DNA of 64,000 nt. Source: Haliclona indistincta (Eukaryota > Porifera > Demospongiae > Haplosclerida > Chalinidae). The notes beneath the pieces were generated by a model. The model did not search any database and had not been told where the DNA came from. It saw nothing but the letters and a program-made list of their open reading frames with translations. Both the position numbers and the translations under genes were made by a program. Positions 10,461 to 21,470 of this stretch are shown here, piece by piece; the stretch's first letter is position 1, and the number at the start of each line of letters is the position of its first letter. The DNA is taken from the NCBI GenBank assembly GCA_964017065.1, contig OZ024785.1, positions 930,001 to 994,000 of the forward strand. Reading direction: 5' to 3'.

Positions 10461-13400
10461 TCAGTTGATATACACTTGTTGATAAGCCTCATTGTGTTGG
10501 AGTGGTATTGTCCCTCCATAAGCTACATTCTCTTGAGTAGTGATGGAGTGTTCCTTGATGACATTAGGTGTGTCATAGATCACTGTAGGTAGCTCAGTGA
10601 CTTGTTCTTTATCATGGTCAGCAGTTGCTGTAGCATGTGATGATGGTCTCCTTCTCCTCATAACACACCACACAATGATACTAGTGATAATAGCTGTACT
10701 GATCACTGCCACCGTTACACTAACAAGGACCACAGATACTGTAACTGTAGTGGGAAAACACACAACTAATGATGACACACTTTAGGTATTCTGTGTCATT
10801 AAGTTGTTGTTGAACTCACTAATAACAGTAGAGCTACTCTCTGTAGCAGTTGGTGTTTGTGAATAGATTACTTCATCATGTATTGTACTGCTTATCATAG
10901 TTGTGAATACCTGTTCAACAGCTATGAGGTTTGTGAGCAACAGTTTTGACAAAATTAAAGGATAACTGTACCGGCTTGTGAGTCTGGTTTGACTAACCTG
11001 TCAATGTAGGACTGTAATTTTGCCCAAAAATTGAGGAAGAATTTGTATGTACTAGCTGAGTGGTAGTATAAGTTGCAGTGGCTGTGATTATGGTCAGTGG
11101 TACTAAATTAATTCAAGTTAAACCTATTTATTATGCCTCGGTGGGCGGAGCCACGAGGCATACTGTAATCGCGTTGTCTGTCATTAACCCTCGGCACATG
11201 CGCGAGGGTTACGGTACTTGGTTTGCAATTCGCTGTCCATCGAGCTGCAGAGATCAGCGATCACTTTTACGCGCTGGTAAAGTTATGACATGATAAACAC
11301 CGCAAGGGCTTGCGATTTGACTCGTGGATTTTGCTAAAGTGCTTTCGTTCTCGAGTTATGGCTGGCTCACCTTGACGGCCGTCTTTGACCTCTCTGACAA
11401 CAAAAGCGCCCATAGTTGACTACCTAGGTACTTGTAGATTCCATCTAAACTGCAGGATAGTTCTAGGGGTGCGTAGACATCTCAAGAAAAAGCCAAGAGC
11501 AATGGCTGCCTACTCAGCGTTCACGGGCACGCCCACTTGACACACCTTGTCCTTGTGGTCAGCACTTTGCTGTCTTCTGGTTAGCAGTGCAGTTTCAATA
11601 GCAAGCAGGTTGGCTTTAGCTGCAAAGCTCCTTCTGCAAACCATAAGTAAGGAGCTAACTCGACAATGTGCAACACGCCGAGGGTTTGTGAAGTCTTTTC
11701 ATTCTGTCTGTCATTCTGTCTGTCTGTTACACCATTTTTGCGGCGCACGCTGAACGGTGAGCTCTGAAACTTGCAATGCAGGTAGAAATCGATATTATCT
11801 CGGATGTGAACTAGCGAAATTTCGATACAAAGCTTTGTTCTAGAGTTATGGCGTGATTTGCTTACTTTGTTTGCCGTTGCTGGCGATCTGGACTTCTCCG
11901 AAGGCAAGGCTGTCCACAGTTGACTGCCTAGAAGCTGATAGGTTAGAATTTTACTACAGGATAGCAGCGCAGGTCCAGAGAAATTGTGTAAGCAAGCTAT
12001 GGAAGCTATCTCGCTCGTGGTATGCGTGTGCTGTACTAAACACTGTAGACACGCCCAGTTGAATTGTGGTCAGCACGGATTGGCTTCTGATTGCATAACT
12101 AAAGCACTACTGTACAGAAATCCTGTATACATGCATCTGCAGTTGCTGTGTTTGTAGAATGGTGGATAGTTGTGTTTGTTGATATTTGTAGCAGTATTCT
12201 CACAGCAATGAGTGCAGTAGTCTTGTTGCAGTATACTTTAACTTGTTTCTACTGCAGCTTACATTGCATGCTTCCATGATACTGTTTTGATCCTTCCGTG
12301 GATCTACTGCATGCATATGTACGTGCTGTCATAATTATGCATCTTTGCTTCTGCTTGTGCTATATATGAATGCTGGCAGCTGAATATGAATCCTACTCTG
12401 TTATAGCATTACATGCTCAAATTTTAACATCCACCGAGGCATAACCCGCACCAATGGTGCATTTTTTCAGCAAGTTTTAGTTTCACCATTCACTATAGAG
12501 TAATCACTGATAGGTCCTGGTCCCACAGCATTGACAGCAATCACTGTAATATAGTAGGTTACTCCTGGTACACCAGACACTGTGTAGCTAGTCATAGAAG
12601 AGTTCACTTGTGTGTGTATCAGTGTGCTGTTATCACTGGTATTATAAGACACTACATAGTGAAGGACTGGGAAACCAGCTATCAGTGGAGGAGGCTGGAA
12701 AAAAATTAATAATCAAATACATGTATAATCATACCTGCCATGTCACAACAAAGCTTGATTGATGTGACTGTATCATAAAGCTCACACTACCAGGAACTGG
12801 ATTAACACACCAATTACAATTTAAGTGAATGCATGATCAGGAAAAAATCACATACCATCATATGTGACTGTGAGTTGATCACTCCATGGTCCATGTTGTC
12901 CTGTACTGTCAGTAACAGCCACAGCAAATGAGTAGTTGTGTCCACGAGTGATCAGGTCATCAGTCAGTATCAGTGACTCAGTGTTGCTAGTACTGTAGTA
13001 CGAGCTAGAGCTACTGTAGTTAGTGATATTGATAGTGTAGTTGAAGACACAGTCTGTGGATCCATTAGGAGGAGCTAGCCATGTTAGTATTGCTGGTGAT
13101 GTAATTGTTAAGTTAAATGGTGGATTGGTTGCACCTAGGACTGCATTTAGAAAATATGTAATGAACACTTCAAAATTTAAATAAAAATAATTATTATTAT
13201 ACCTTTTGTCACAATTATTTCGGATACAGGAGATTGCGTAAATAACTGACACTGCAGTGTAATGTTATCATCAGAGAGCAGTGCTCTACTCAGAGTATCA
13301 GTTGATGTTAGTGTGTAGTCCGGTGGTATTATACTAACAGTTGTATTTAAACCAGCAATACTATTATTAGTCAGTGTCTCTGGAGCATCATATTGATAGA

Positions 13401-13659
13401 CAATTTGACTCGCCAAATTATTTGACTGTATCCATCTTAAACTGAAAAGTGTTGTAGTAAAAGAGGCAGTGCATGTATACTCGAGGTCTCCTCCAGGACA
13501 GGCTGGTCCCTTGACATCATTTAGTACTAGCGATGGACTGGCAACTACTGCAGTGAGTCCTATAGACAAAAAGTAATAATAACTATAATTAACATCGATC
13601 TGAGTCTGACCTAGTAATAACAGTGCAGCCTTGGTCACAACAGATAGAAAACACTCCAT
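10461..13659 (-). CDS. Receptor A: Ig/FN3 single-pass membrane protein, YDTP tail (476 aa)
   Basis: Exons (minus, 5' to 3'): 13659-13611, 13559-13203, 13140-12856, 12796-12735, 12694-12487, 11081-10998, 10921-10820, 10744-10461. All borders are GT/AG and the phases close to 477 codons. Residues 1-16 are a signal peptide (MECFLSVV then Leu-rich). Residues 17-135 form an Ig-like domain (CPGGDLEYTC, W, later LQC). FN3 domain 1 is 136-230; FN3 domain 2 is 231-320, split over two exons. A Ser/Thr-rich stalk is 321-382, the membrane segment 383-411, followed by RRRR. The 65-residue tail has tyrosines at 439 (VIYDTP), 458, 470 and 474 (VYIN at the end). YDxP resembles Crk/Nck-type SH2 ligands. Likely a cell-surface recognition receptor; the ligand is unknown. 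Intron 5 holds a 1.3-kb insertion. Confidence 0.85.
11131..12446. mobile_element. 1.3-kb insertion with TTATGCCTCGGTGG inverted ends, in an intron of receptor A
   Basis: TTATGCCTCGGTGG at the left end is matched by CCACCGAGGCATAA at the right. The left end also folds on itself (ATGCCTCG ... CGAGGCAT). Two diverged copies of an inner segment (about 11400-11590 and 11900-12090, both with CTGCAGGATAG/CTACAGGATAG and ACGCCCA ... GTGGTCAGCAC words) suggest an internal duplication. No transposase is visible. It sits between exons 5 and 6 of receptor A and does not touch the splice sites. Confidence 0.6.
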
Positions 13660-14026
13660 GACACCCAATACAGCACCATAGATCTATGATAACAACAATT
13701 TCTGTGAATATCATCAATTTTATTAAAGGATGTTTTAGAAAGAAAGGAGACAAATTGGATGAAACTGAACACCAAGTCTTTCCTGTAGACTACATGCATT
13801 CAAATCACTGAAAGTTAAGATTTTATATATAATTATGATCATGAGCTTGCTTCAGTGCAACCTTCAATTGCAGTTGACCAGTAGTTAGCTTCCTTGAATG
13901 CAGTTGAAGGTCACTTACACAGCCACATCTTACCATTTCTACAATAGGCATGCTTTGATGGCTAACAATCAAACACACACCCCTTATCCTGATGTTCACA
14001 AAGCTTAATAACTTATAAATTAAGCC
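13660..14026. promoter_or_regulatory. Upstream region of receptor A
   Basis: About 370 bp between the start codon of receptor A and the tail of the upstream LINE. No clear TATA box was identified; the promoter should lie here, between the two. Confidence 0.3.
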
Positions 14027-15494
14027 TGTTATGTTATTATTATTATTATTATTGTGAGCTTTACAACACAGCAAGATAAGCATGAATAGATAATAGTTAG
14101 GATAGAGATTGATTATGGTCGGCTGGTCGAGGGAGTACACACAAGGACTGCGTGCATCCTGTTTGTGATAAAACACAGAAGATTAAAAATTAGAAAGATT
14201 GATTTTATTTGTACAACTGCATAGTTGGCATGGGCAACAAAGGAACCAGGAGCAGGTATGTAAGGGATCAAATTTGGTGAGAAAATACTCCCAGAGAAAC
14301 GCTTTGGTATGTTTTTTGATAGTAGCAATTGAAAAAGATAAGTTTATGACAGGAAGCGAGTTCCAAATTTTCACCACGCGGTTGAAGTAAAAGAAGTGAA
14401 TGTTGTTGCGAGAGGAGCACTGGAGAATACATTTAAGCTTTGAGGCAGAAGAGGATCGAGTGTTGCCAGAGACAAATTGAATATAATTAAAGATGTTGAA
14501 ATGATCAGGAGGGTTTAGTAAACAGTTTAGAAGGAAAGTAAAGTCAAGATATTCGAACCATATTGAAAGAGGAAGTAGATTTAGAGTTATTAAGCGATCT
14601 TTGTAGCTGGACAGGTAATCTTGAAGAATGAATTTTGTAGCACGACGCTGGATACGTTCAAAATTTTTGATGTCTTTAACTTTGTGTGGGCGCCATACTT
14701 GAGAACAGTAAAGAAGTTTAGGTCGGACTAAACTCTTGTAGAGGGATAATTTAGTGTGAGAGGAGAGCGACTTGGAAGTAGATCGGCGAATGAAGTAGAG
14801 AGATTTGTATGCTTTGGAGGTAATGGCAAGATAATGGTCATCCCAAGAAAGATCATTAGAAACTAAAATACCAAGGTCGCGATGAAGAGTTGACATACTG
14901 ATGGGACAATTGTTTATAGTGTAATTAGCGGAAGAGATTATTTGATTAGGAGGAGAAATCCTAAGCAATTTACATTTTGAGTTGTTGAAGGCAAGCTTCC
15001 AGTGTAAGCTCCAGTTGTTGAGAGCATCAAGGTCTTTTTGAAGTGAGATGGAATCTTGTATGGAAGAAATAGGTTTGATACATTTTGTATCGTCAGCAAA
15101 TAGTAGAGGAGTGGCATACAAAACTGAGTCTGGCAGGTCGTTGATAAAAATGATAAAGAGCAGAGGACCAAGAATGCTACCTTGAGGTACGCCCGATGTG
15201 ACTGGTAGTTTAGAAGAGATAGCACCGTCAATGCGAACAGATTGTGTTCTATGAGATAGATAACTGCAAAACCAATTATGAAGAACACCAGATATGCCCA
15301 TATTGTGTAGTTTACTGAGTAGTTGTTGATGAGGAATACTGTCGAAGGCTTTGCTGAAATCAAGAAAAATAATATCAGTTTGCTCATGAGACATGAAGTT
15401 CTGGTAGATGATGGAAAAAGTTGATAAAAGTTGTTGGAGACACGATCTGTTAGGTATGAAACCAAATTGTTTGTCGGATAGATAAGGATAGACA
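14027..15494 (-). mobile_element. 5'-truncated non-LTR retrotransposon (CR1/Jockey-type reverse transcriptase)
   Basis: An open frame on the minus strand from about 15494 to a stop at 14183 encodes the end of a reverse transcriptase: LSDKQFGFIPNRSC, then FLDFSKAFDSIPH, the SGVPQGSILGPLLF segment and the catalytic LLFADDTK. It continues through the connection region with no stop or frameshift, about 437 codons. The endonuclease and start of ORF2 are missing. The 3' side ends in an ATT/AAT repeat at 14036-14054, like CR1-group tails. The insertion is young judging by the intact frame, but cannot move by itself. Confidence 0.85.
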
Positions 15495-17069
15495 TGTGTA
15501 ACCCAGACGGTAATGCAGACAACTCACCCTGTACGCAGCAACAACTGATAGTATCGCTTCTCCTTGTCAGGAGAAAACCAAGAGAGAGCTTGCTGGACGA
15601 TCGCAATAGTGCGGGGAGGTGGAGCTAAAACTGCAGATCAAATTTAACCTCTTTCTCACGAACGAATTGTTTGACCCTTCATGCCTATAGCTGAGCTGTT
15701 TCTCTGCTTCGCCCAGTGGGAGCGCACCATGAGCAAGATGAGGGATTGGTTCTAAGTCATCTGGTAACGAAGCTGTTGTCTAGTTGGATCTGCACTGTGA
15801 TGCGGCATGGTATGCACGTTTTTTGGCTGTCTGGCAAATGTGATGTATCTTCTTCCATCACTCTTGCTGGTAGGAAGGTTTTGCCGAAATCGTTAAATAT
15901 TCGCCCCTTGTTAACTTATAGACTGAGACCTTTGTGCAAAATCCAATACATACGTTTCTTCCTCGTGTACCAAAATTCATGTCTGACATTTAGTGTGGGT
16001 GTGGCATGCTTAGGGAAGCAATGCCACTTTTCATCATCATTGGGTGGAGTTTGTTACGCCCATAAGACTTCCAGTGTAACTGAGCAGCCTTCAACAGAAA
16101 CCAAAATATTCGTAATCCTGTTGTTTGACCACTCCACCCTTAAAGCACTACGTATATTCTGTAATCTTACACGTGCATGCACATGCATATTCTATAGGTC
16201 TCATGCAGCAGCAGTTAGTTTGACTCTCATTTACCAGTCATTATGAATCAATAATATTATTGTACTCTTTTTATAATCATCCATACATCGCTGGAAGAGT
16301 CACACCCGGGCCCATAAATTTAACAGTGTGATTTAGTTTGGAGACTTAAACGTTAATTCTGGTTATAATTGTTCTGCGTAATCACTAAAAGTGGTTTATA
16401 GTCATTAATTTTTACATTGTTTTGCTCTTTTGCAGTGTTATCCCAAGACGCTGTGTTATCCTGCAAAGTCTGACACCTGAAGCTTGCTTGTGTTGTCATC
16501 TAGCACTGATATAGTATAGTCTGATATATCAATCTAGCAATAACAAGTTGTTACAAAACTGTTCGATAATACGTACAGTATAAAGTATGATATTTTTATT
16601 AGAGTGAGGCAGCTATTTATTCTTGTTATTAATTTTATGATATTCTGCTGTTCAGTTGATGCCTAAGTCAGTATAGTCATGCAAAGAACTGGTGGGTGTG
16701 GTGTTGGAGAAGAGAGGGTGTGTATGGAGAGCCTGGACTGAAGAGAGTGTCTTGAACTGAAGTATACAGCAATAGATGAGGTGAATCAGAGTTAGTGCAT
16801 CAAATTCAAGTTGAAAGGTGCTGTTAATTAGAGCATTGTGTGTTGAGAAATACTGCATTATGGAATGTGTGGACATGGCTATAGTATTGCATTCAACCAC
16901 TAGAAGTCATAGAAGCTAGAAGCTCCCATTGCATGCATGCACATACAGTTCTACAAATACAGAATTGTAGGTATAATTTTATAGACATAATAACACTCAC
17001 AACAATACTAAACTAGAGAGCACGTCTAATACAGAGCCAGTCTAACAGTATTTGCAACCACAATTAATA
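15495..17069. other. Intergenic stretch between LINE and receptor B
   Basis: A 176-codon plus-strand open frame (15716-16246) shows no recognisable domain, biased composition or intron context and is probably chance. The rest is AT-rich without clear structure. Confidence 0.35.
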
Positions 17070-18874
17070 TTATTTATAATTGTGTACTTGTCCATAAGCT
17101 ACATTATCTTGAGTACTGATGTTTTGTTCTTTTGATGGTGTGTCATAGATCACTGGTGCTAGCTCAGTGACTTGTTCTTTATCATGGTCAGTAGTTGCTG
17201 TAGCATGTGATGATGGTCTCCTTCTCCTCATAACACACCACACAATGATACTAGTGATAATAGCTGTACTGATGACTGACACCGTTCCACAAACAAGCAC
17301 AGTTGATACTGTGGTTACTGTGATATGAAAAACGCACAACTCATGATGACAAACACTAAAATCATAATCTGTTATTGTTGTTACTGAGCTCACTAATAAC
17401 AGTAGAACCACTTCCACCCACGGACTGTACTATAGTTGATGTTTGTGAATAGGCTGCTTGTGTTGTACTTGATGGCATTTGCTGTATTATGGTTGAATAC
17501 TTTGTAGTTGTTGGCTCTATAACTAAATATTTTGTTATTGGTGAAAAATGACAAAGGGAATAAGCTTACAAGTAGTAGAAATATCTTGATTGCCAATACA
17601 TAAAACAGAACTGTAAACTTGGCATGCTTGTGCTGCAATCATTGTGAAAAGCAACAACTAATGACGAGCTCATAATTAATTTTGCTCAAATCACCAGCTG
17701 CTATAGAGTATCCACTGATAGGTCCTGGTCCAACAGCATTGACAGCAATCACTGTAATATAGTAGGTTACTCCTAGTACACCAGACACTGTGTAGCTAGT
17801 CATAGAAGAGTTCACTTGAGTGTGTATCAGTGTGCTGTTATCACTGGTATTATAAGACACTACATAGTGAAGGACTGGGAAACCAGCTATCAGTGGAGGA
17901 GGCTGGAAGAAATAAAATAATAGCTAAATAAATTGACAAGATCATGTACCTGCCATGTTACATTGATGTTTATTAGATATATCTGTAATTCAAAGGTCAC
18001 TCTAGCAGGGACTACATTATTATAGCATAATCTGCATGAGCATGCACAACTAAAGAAAGAAATACCATCATATGTGACTGTGAGTTGATCACTCCATGGT
18101 CCATGTTGTCCTGTACTGTCAGTAACAGCCACAGCAAATGAGTAGTTGTGTCCACGAGTGATCAGGTCATCAGTCAGTATCAGTGACTCAGTGTTGCTAG
18201 TACTGTAGCACAAGCTAGAGCTACTGTAGCTAGTGATATTGATAGTGTAGTTGAAGGCACAGTCTGTGGGTCCATTAGGAGGAGCTAGCCATGTTAGTGA
18301 TGCTGGTGGCTTGATGGCAGTGATACTCAGACTAGATGGAGAGTTAGCTGCACCTTTGAATATTCATTATAATAATAATTATTTTATTATAGCTATAATT
18401 ATTATGTACCTGCTATTGAAATGCTGACAGATGTGAACTTGCTCGGTGGTAACTGACATTGCATCATATTGTTATGATAAGCAAGTGTAACATTGAATAT
18501 CGTGGCAATTGACAAAATTGTATAATTCGCTCCATTAAATGTAGCAGTAAAGATGTCACGAGGTGAGTTGCTTGTGGTAGATCCATCACTGCGGATGTTA
18601 TATATACCCTGGTAGGACCAAGTCATCGTTGGTAGATCAACCATTGCCATCATTGTGTGTAGTGTTCTTATAATAGTACAGTTTAGAGTGACATCTTGTC
18701 CAGGACAGGCAGCTGATCCATTAGCTGGCTGTATAGGCTGGATTGTGACAGTATCACTGATCTGAGGCTCAGCAGCAGCTGTATCTTATGAAATATTATT
18801 TTAGCATCGAGTTAGCAGTATAATGACAAGTTACCTATAACCAGTAGACAGATCAGCACAACGAAGTGTTCCAT
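17070..18874 (-). CDS. Receptor B: Ig/FN3 single-pass membrane protein, short YDTP tail (449 aa)
   Basis: Exons (minus): 18874-18835, 18784-18410, 18353-18066, 18011-17950, 17902-17695, 17522-17394, 17317-17070. Phases close to 450 codons. Residues 1-13 start a signal peptide (MEHFVVLICLLVI). The Ig domain is 14-138 (CPGQDVTLNC ... MMQCQL), the FN3 domains 139-234 and 235-324, a Ser/Thr-rich stalk 325-367, the membrane segment about 368-397, then RRRR and a 52-residue tail with tyrosines 425 (VIYDTP), 442 and 448. The tail matches that of receptor A for its first 29 residues with few changes. The Ig exon, the following intron and most of FN3-1 are almost identical to receptor C. Probably a non-ITIM partner of receptor C; the ligand is unknown. 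Confidence 0.85.
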
Positions 18875-18981
18875 CTGCAAGCTATGCTGTGTCGTACAAT
18901 GCCAAACCACACACCCATAAAACATTAATAGCCTCAACTCATGAATATCAATTTAATGAATATAGTGGCTGGTAACCAGAA

Positions 18982-19635
18982 TTAATGATATTCATGATTT
19001 TAGCAAGTAGCTGTATTTTTCTAGCCAAGGGTATTCGTGCAGACAGAGTTGCTGCGTGCAGTTAGCTTGCCTATCGATAGGCATCGAATATAGCAAGTTT
19101 CAGCCACGTAGTGGTCGCCATCACGGAACGACGAGCTCGTCAGGTGAAGACTAAACACGATCGAGTTTTTACAATTTTTCTTTAGTTGTGTGATAAGTAC
19201 GAAGCTAAAACTGCTCCTGCAAGCTCATCTACTATCTGTGGAGGAGCCTGCGTATGGATTTCGCCGAGCAATGCTCGTACGCGATACTACAGCTGCGTAC
19301 TCTGTACTGTCTGGCTGTACGTAGCTGCAGTATTACGTACGAGCATTGCTCGGAGAAATCGATAGGCAGGCTCCTCCACGAATGGAAGATGAGCTTGCAG
19401 GAGCAGTTTTAGCTTCGTACTTTCCACACAACTAAAGAAAAATTGTAAAAACTCGATCGTGTTTAGTCTTCACCTGGCGAGCTCGTCGTTCCGTGATGGC
19501 GACCACTACGTGGCTGAAACTTGCTATTATCGATGCCTATCTATAGACAAACAAAGCGCACACTGCAACTCCGCCTGCACAGATATACTTGGCTAAGAAA
19601 GAAATAGCCATTTGTAAAGTCATGAATCTCATTAA
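18982..19635. mobile_element. Foldback element, long near-perfect arms (about 300 bp)
   Basis: The two halves are reverse complements about a centre near 19308. Shared words include ACTAAACACGATCGAG / CTCGATCGTGTTTAGT and GAAGCTAAAACTGCTCCTGC / its complement. The loop contains GTACGCGATACTACAGCTGCG. A diverged single arm of the same family lies at 28164-28525. No protein is encoded. It starts about 110 bp upstream of receptor B. Confidence 0.75.
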
Positions 19636-19834
19636 AACGGTATTCCGCCACCCAAAGAAAATTGAGTCCCGTTAAGCGGAGACTTCCTAATTAATAGGGT
19701 TCTCCTCAGCACTCGCGTTATGCGAGTCATCATCGATACTAATTGCTATAAAGGCTTGTTTGTAGCACTAAGTTTAACATACAGCTAAACCCAAAACCCT
19801 AAAAACCTTCTCCTAACTGCGCAAAGTAGGGAGG

Positions 19835-20010
19835 GTCTTCCTAACTAACTAAGGATCGTCAGGAGGGTCTTCCTAACTAAGGATCGTCGGGAGAGTCTTC
19901 CTAACTAAGGATCGTCGGGGGGGTCGTCCTAAACCGGGCCTTCGGCCCTTAGTAAGCCTAAGGATCGTCGGGAGAGTCGTCATAAACAGGCCTCAACTAA
20001 GGATGGAGCT
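19835..20010. repeat. Short tandem repeats, CTAACTAAGGATCGTCGGGAG-type
   Basis: Four to five copies of a roughly 30-36-bp unit with GGATCGTCGGGAG and GTCTTCCTAACTAA words, inside the loop of the foldback element. Confidence 0.7.
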
Positions 20011-20054
20011 AAAACTTAACTTTTATAAATAAAAAAAAACACACAAAAAAAGCA

Positions 20055-20132
20055 TGCATTCTGCGAGAATCGAACCCTGACCGTCTGCATCACAAGCCAC
20101 CATACTAAACCGCTGTACCACCGAACCAACTG
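20055..20132 (-). other. tRNA-like sequence with pol III A and B boxes
   Basis: On the minus strand TGGTACAGCGG (A-box form, 20120-20110) is followed 33 bp later by GGTTCGATTCT (B-box form, 20076-20066). The anticodon loop would be TTGTGAT (GTG, His), but the anticodon and T stems pair poorly, so it is a tRNA-derived promoter (SINE-like) or pseudo-tRNA, not a working tRNA gene. Confidence 0.45.
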
Positions 20133-20207
20133 ACCGGTTGGTGCTACAAACAAGCCTTTATAGTAATTCTGTACGCGCGCGCACAACGCGAGTGCTGAGG
20201 AGAACCC

Positions 20208-20212
<5 letters not shown>

Positions 20213-20243
<31 letters not shown>

Positions 20244-21432
20244 CAACAGAAAACAGAACACAACATAGATAGAAGATTATACCTGATGAAGAAATGAATA
20301 TATACAAGTGATAAATGATTATACCTGGTAGAGAAATCAATAATTATAAATAGACAAGTGATAAATGATTAAGTGATATATGGCATATTGGCAATAAAAA
20401 AAAAAAAAAACCGAACGAACAAAACAGAACAAAAACAACAAAAAAGAAATTAAAAAAAACAAGTGATAGTTATTATTATTATTATTATTATTGAAAAACA
20501 CACCACATAAGGTGTACATGTAGATTTAAAATTAATGTTAATCAGTGGCAATTGTCCTTAGCATTAAGTCAATAGAAGAGCTTCCCTGACAAATGTTAAC
20601 AGTGCTTGATGACAGCAGGAAATCTCTTAATACTATAGCACATCTCTCGTCATCATTGGAATATTCTTTTAAATAAGTTCGACCACAGAAAATATTGTGT
20701 CCAGAGAAAGTATAAGCCAAATCTTCGTTAAAGATCAGTTTGACCAAAGTGTTTGAGTTGTTTTTTGCATTTTTGATAAATTTAAGCGATCTTGAAGAAA
20801 CCAAGTTATAAATACTTTGGACTCTAGCACATCGATGCAGGATACCGGTATGCGTTCTACGAGGTAATCTCCAGATACGCCGCAGACAGTTGTTTAATAC
20901 AACCTCTAAACTCCTTAGACCAGGAGAAGAAATATTCCAAAGTTCGCAACCATACAGAGCTAGACAATATGATGAAAACAGATATGTCATAGGAATCGGT
21001 CCGATATTTGGAAAAGTAGAAAATAAGCTATTAGCAGCCCTGGATAAATAACGAGATTTTAGCAGAATATCTTCATCGTCACAGAGATTATACTTTAGCT
21101 TGTTACCCAAGTGCACGACGGTATTAGAAAATTGGAGAGGCGAGTCACAGAAGAGGAAATTAGAATTAATATTGTCAAAATCAGATACACCCAAACGAAA
21201 ATTAATAAGCTGAGTCTTGAGAGGATTGAAATGTAGACCAAGACAACTACCATGTGATTCACAAGTAGCAAGAAGGGTGCGTAATGCAGAGGCAGAAGGT
21301 GCCAAAAGCACTATATCATCTGCGTATGCAAGGGCGCCTGCATAATGGCTATTCCAAAAACAACCAACTCCAGTAGACTCAAGCTTTAAAAGCAGCTCAT
21401 CTAGATAAATAGAAAACAATACAGGTGACAAA
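20213..21432 (-). mobile_element. 5'-truncated LINE, reverse transcriptase C-terminal half
   Basis: Open frame 21431-20538 (minus, 297 codons) begins at SPVLFSIYLDELL, goes through the catalytic ALAYADDIVLLAPS and the thumb/connection region (LNNCLRRIWRLPRRTHTG). A 3' UTR with A-rich runs and ATT repeats (20465-20493 and 20209-20243) follows. The truncation falls inside the RT domain. TATTA at 20208-20212 and 21433-21437 is a possible 5-bp target duplication. It differs in sequence from the LINE at 14027-15494 and belongs to another CR1/Jockey-like lineage. Confidence 0.8.
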
Positions 21433-21470
21433 TATTAATTAGGAAGTCTCCGCTTAACGAGACTCATGAA

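Larger units (their letters stand above)
19664..21465. mobile_element. Foldback element interrupted by a LINE insertion
   Basis: Left-arm blocks 19664-19695, 19696-19719 and 19742-19768 are matched in reverse complement by 21434-21465 (one mismatch), 20185-20208 and 20141-20167. The first pair has been pushed apart by about 1.2 kb because a LINE lies inside the right arm at 20213-21432. The loop (19770-20140) holds tandem GGATCGTCGGGAGGGTCTTC units and a tRNA-like segment. Confidence 0.75.

Noticed and set aside
13823..14176. 117-codon minus-strand frame with an Asn run
   Set aside because: It lies in the 3' UTR and AAT tail of the LINE.
15716..16246. 176-codon plus-strand open frame
   Set aside because: No recognisable domain, signal or neighbours; likely chance.
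20040..20132. Functional tRNA-His gene
   Set aside because: A and B boxes are fair, but the anticodon and T stems have mispairs, so only a tRNA-like relic is claimed.
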